Shown here piece by piece: positions 61,680 through 64,000 of a DNA stretch of 64,000 bases. Origin of the DNA: RDYJ01 sp034931405 (GTDB lineage Bacteria > Cyanobacteriota > Cyanobacteriia > Cyanobacteriales > Nostocaceae); assembly GCF_034931405.1 (NCBI RefSeq), contig NZ_JAYGHA010000010.1, positions 62,001 through 126,000 on the forward strand, in the 5' to 3' direction. Made by a program: the position numbers and the translations under genes. The notes under the pieces were generated by a model. It worked only from the letters and a program-made list of their open reading frames with translations. It searched no databases and was not told where the DNA came from. Numbering within the stretch: the first letter of the stretch is position 1; every line of letters begins with the position of its first letter.

Positions 61680-62714
61680 TTGAATGTGTTTCTATTGAAT
61701 GTCTGGAAAAACTTGGCTTTAGTATCTTTGGGGATAGCTATGGTCTGCTTGGGAGGTTGTACAAAAAAGCCGACAAATGCACAATTGGAAGTATGGCGGA
61801 AAGAAGCAAGCGATCGCAATGCTGAAATTGTGGCAGAAAAAGCCAAAAATAACCAGCAGAGAGAATGGAATTTAATCATACAAGGTCAGACAGCAACAGG
61901 GAAAACAGAAACCTTGAACTGGTCCGAGTTGCAGGACTTAGCTACAGTCAATGTTAATACTGTTGATGCTAATAACATTGCTAACCCTAATCAAGTATTT
62001 AAATTTACTGGCATCCCTATAAAAGCACTGATAGAAAAATTGGGTGAAAAAACAGATTTTACGGAAATCACTTTTGTTTGTTATGACGCTTATCAAGTGA
62101 CTATCAAGATAGAAGACTTACTAAAATACCCAATCATATTAGCACTTGCCAAGGATGATCAACCAATTCCACGCAACGAAGGCGGACCGATTTATTTAAT
62201 CTTTCCCTATAGCCAGTATCCAGAAATCAGCAAAAACTATGATGATGGAATGTGGGCATTTTATGTAACACATCTCATATTTGGTCAAGAAAAAGCCAAA
62301 CTTCGCATAGGTAAGCGTGAACTTAACTTAGCTGACTTAGACAAATTACCCCAAGTTACCCTAACACAAAATGTTGGTTATCGGGTAAATTGGCCTAGTG
62401 GCACAGTAGAACTACATGGTGTGAGGGTGCGGGATGTGCTTTCTCTAGCTGGTATCAAGTTAAATCCCAAAGAAACTGTCTTTGTCCGTGGTAAACCACA
62501 GGTTTACCATAAAAACTTAGAAGAACTCAATTTACCAACTGAGATAATACAGAAATGTGATGTTCTCATAGCTACTAGATGGGGAAAAAACAAACAACCA
62601 ATTTTAACCAGGATGGGTGGTCCACTAACACTAGCTTTTAGCAACGACTGTCAAGCACAAACACAGCGATTTAAATGGGTGACATTTGTAGAAGAATTCA
62701 GTGTACAGCCATGA
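61680..62714 (+). CDS. lipoprotein with molybdopterin-oxidoreductase-like (SUOX) domain
   Basis: The 344-residue exported protein has a lipoprotein signal (LALVSLGIAMVCLGGC, lipobox LGGC). The mature part resembles the sulfite-oxidase-type molybdopterin domain: VFKFTGIPIKALIEKLGEKT, EGGPIYLIFPYSQYP, MWAFYVTHLIFG and a second related half (VELHGVRVRDVLSLAGIKLN, MGGPLTLAF). The usual molybdenum-binding Cys is not obvious, so it may be a cofactor-free sensor. The start is TTG 61680 (GTG 61686 possible). It ends overlapping the cyclase gene (ATGA), suggesting a ligand-binding partner of that cyclase (inference). Confidence 0.78.
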   Translation: MNVFLLNVWKNLALVSLGIAMVCLGGCTKKPTNAQLEVWRKEASDRNAEIVAEKAKNNQQREWNLIIQGQTATGKTETLNWSELQDLATVNVNTVDANNIANPNQVFKFTGIPIKALIEKLGEKTDFTEITFVCYDAYQVTIKIEDLLKYPIILALAKDDQPIPRNEGGPIYLIFPYSQYPEISKNYDDGMWAFYVTHLIFGQEKAKLRIGKRELNLADLDKLPQVTLTQNVGYRVNWPSGTVELHGVRVRDVLSLAGIKLNPKETVFVRGKPQVYHKNLEELNLPTEIIQKCDVLIATRWGKNKQPILTRMGGPLTLAFSNDCQAQTQRFKWVTFVEEFSVQP

Positions 62715-64000
62715 AATTTTTTGTCTTCCGTTCCATTCGCACCCAAATATTGACTTCTACCACTCTTTTAATTGTCGCCTTAATAAGTGCTACAGTTGCA
62801 GTCTGGGCAAAAAGTGAAAGCACTCTCTACCGAGAAGAAAAACTCAACGACGCGAAAATAATATCTAACGTTTTAAGTTATACTTATTCTAATGAATTTT
62901 CCGAAGAAAATTGGAGTCAAATTCGTATTAATCTCAACTTATTGATGCGAGAAAACGAAGAAATAGTATATGTTTTAATATCAGATTCATCTCAAGATCA
63001 TCAAATTGTTGCCGCTTCCCCTAGTGAACTTCAAAACAATTATATCCCTGATGTCGTACCTTTAAATATTACAGAAACTGCCCTCAAAACTGATAAATCC
63101 CCTCATATTATTGAGACATTTATTCTGCGTGATATTTATTTTGCTAACAAATTGCGAGGAAAGCGTGGTGAACAAGTAATGGAAGTAGCTGCCGATATTC
63201 GGAGAATTTCTGGCAAAAAACTGGGAAAATTACGAATAGGCATATCTTTAAAAAAAGTAAATAATGCAGTCACTAATGCAGTCAATCAAGCTTTAATAGT
63301 GGGATTTGTAGGACTTAACGTTGGTTGGATTTGTGCTTATATTTTAGCACATCAATTGAGTGATCCCATCAGGCGGTTACAAATCAGTGTTGCTAAAATT
63401 GCCAATGGAGATTTGCAGCATAGCGCCAATATTTATAATCGTGCAGATGAAATTGGTGCATTAGCAATTTCAGTAGATGAAATGTCAACAGCATTGCAGG
63501 TATCATTTAGTAGATTACAAAAAACCTTAGAATCATTTGAGAAATTTGTACCAGATAAATTCGTTTCTGTCATTGCTCCTGAAGGAATAGAAAATATTGA
63601 TGTGGGTATAGCTTCCACACGAAAAATGACTATTTTATTTTGCGACATTCGCGGTTATACTTCTATGTCAGAAGCGATGACACCGATGGAAATTTTTTTA
63701 TTTTTAAACGACTATTTAGCTTGTATGGGAAAAGCCATAGATGAATCTGGTGGCTTTATTGATAAATATATAGGTGATGCTATTATGGCGCTTTTTGATG
63801 ATGAAGCTACAGACTCAGCCCTCAAAGCAGCAATTTTAATGCAAGAGGTTTTAGAACTATTTAATTATGATCGCTCTCGCAAAGGACTACCAATTATTTC
63901 TGTTGGTATTGGCATTCATCGTGGTACAGTAGTTATGGGAACGGTTGGCTTTACAAACCGGATGGATTCTACAGTTATTGGTGATGCAGTCAATGTTGCT
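62711..64000 (+). CDS. membrane class III adenylate/guanylate cyclase (5' part)
   Basis: ATG 62711 overlaps the previous stop and the frame is open to the window end (430 codons). Order: transmembrane helix 1 (about 12-32), an extracytoplasmic sensor of about 160 residues, transmembrane helix 2 (about 195-216), HAMP (about 217-270, LSDPIRRLQISVAKIANGDL), a coiled linker, then a cyclase catalytic domain from about residue 306 with MTILFCDIRGYTSMSE (metal-binding Asp) and KYIGDAIMALF (second Asp). Lys before IGD favours adenylate cyclase, but this needs the missing C-terminus. cAMP or cGMP output would respond to a periplasmic signal, perhaps through the coupled lipoprotein. Confidence 0.92.
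   Translation, partial: MKFFVFRSIRTQILTSTTLLIVALISATVAVWAKSESTLYREEKLNDAKIISNVLSYTYSNEFSEENWSQIRINLNLLMRENEEIVYVLISDSSQDHQIVAASPSELQNNYIPDVVPLNITETALKTDKSPHIIETFILRDIYFANKLRGKRGEQVMEVAADIRRISGKKLGKLRIGISLKKVNNAVTNAVNQALIVGFVGLNVGWICAYILAHQLSDPIRRLQISVAKIANGDLQHSANIYNRADEIGALAISVDEMSTALQVSFSRLQKTLESFEKFVPDKFVSVIAPEGIENIDVGIASTRKMTILFCDIRGYTSMSEAMTPMEIFLFLNDYLACMGKAIDESGGFIDKYIGDAIMALFDDEATDSALKAAILMQEVLELFNYDRSRKGLPIISVGIGIHRGTVVMGTVGFTNRMDSTVIGDAVNVA

Overview
The window is a low-GC cyanobacterial chromosome segment. Cytochrome b6 (petB) with subunit IV (petD), a phycobiliprotein lyase, the split RpoC1/RpoC2 polymerase subunits and a CtpA-type protease establish a cyanobacterium. The octamer GCGATCGC (HIP1) is frequent, heptameric tandem repeats (STRRs) are abundant, and the proteins look Nostoc/Anabaena-like, so a filamentous Nostocales strain (Nostocaceae or Aphanizomenonaceae) is most likely. 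I do not assign a genus. Four runs of N (15724-15839, 35914-36122, 42185-42389, 43069-43177) mark assembly gaps; at least three border repeats. I found no tRNA, rRNA, CRISPR array or complete transposase gene.

Layout. 0-6 kb is accessory: a RelN-like antitoxin whose toxin is broken by a short repeat, a PEP-CTERM surface protein, a 59-residue Cys-rich protein divergent from a large STAND (NB-ARC plus TPR) ATPase, and a two-gene aspartic-protease cassette flanked by a direct repeat that copies the 3' end of the STAND gene. 6-20 kb is core: a universal stress protein, hisD, rpsT, tatD, and the rpoB-rpoC1-rpoC2 operon with repeats between and inside its genes. 20-35 kb mixes conserved cyanobacterial genes: a GIY-YIG protein, a zinc alcohol dehydrogenase, a group 2 sigma factor with a structured upstream region, a HerA-like ATPase, a GST, a fasciclin protein, a ferritin-like protein, an NblB-like HEAT protein next to a CpcS-type bilin lyase, and an EGY-like site-2 protease. 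35-52 kb holds ctpA divergent from petBD, an anti-sigma kinase, a pirin, pyrE, a GNAT enzyme, a methyltransferase, a fused Dpp/Opp-type ABC ATPase, two genes of unclear role, relA/spoT and a BtuF-like protein.

52.4-58.5 kb is a second accessory island. It holds a frameshifted secreted protein, a DUF29 protein, two paralogous immunity-like genes (one overlapping a polymorphic-toxin-tail-like gene), a VapBC-type pair and a tightly overlapping three-gene operon ending in a PIN-domain protein with a long extra C-terminal region. 58.5-64 kb holds the bifunctional proline/P5C dehydrogenase and a lipoprotein with a molybdopterin-oxidoreductase-like fold, translationally coupled to a HAMP-linked class III nucleotidyl cyclase that runs off the window.

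The most distinctive feature is how far small repeats shape genes here. They sit in frame inside rpoC2 (twice), in the linker of the fused ABC ATPase and in the linker of PutA. They supply the sequence up to the start codon of rpoC1 and of a 123-residue conserved gene. One breaks a toxin gene. The best candidates for an undescribed system are the 56.7-58.5 kb PIN operon with the adjacent immunity paralogues, and the STAND ATPase with its Cys-rich neighbour; both functions are inferred.
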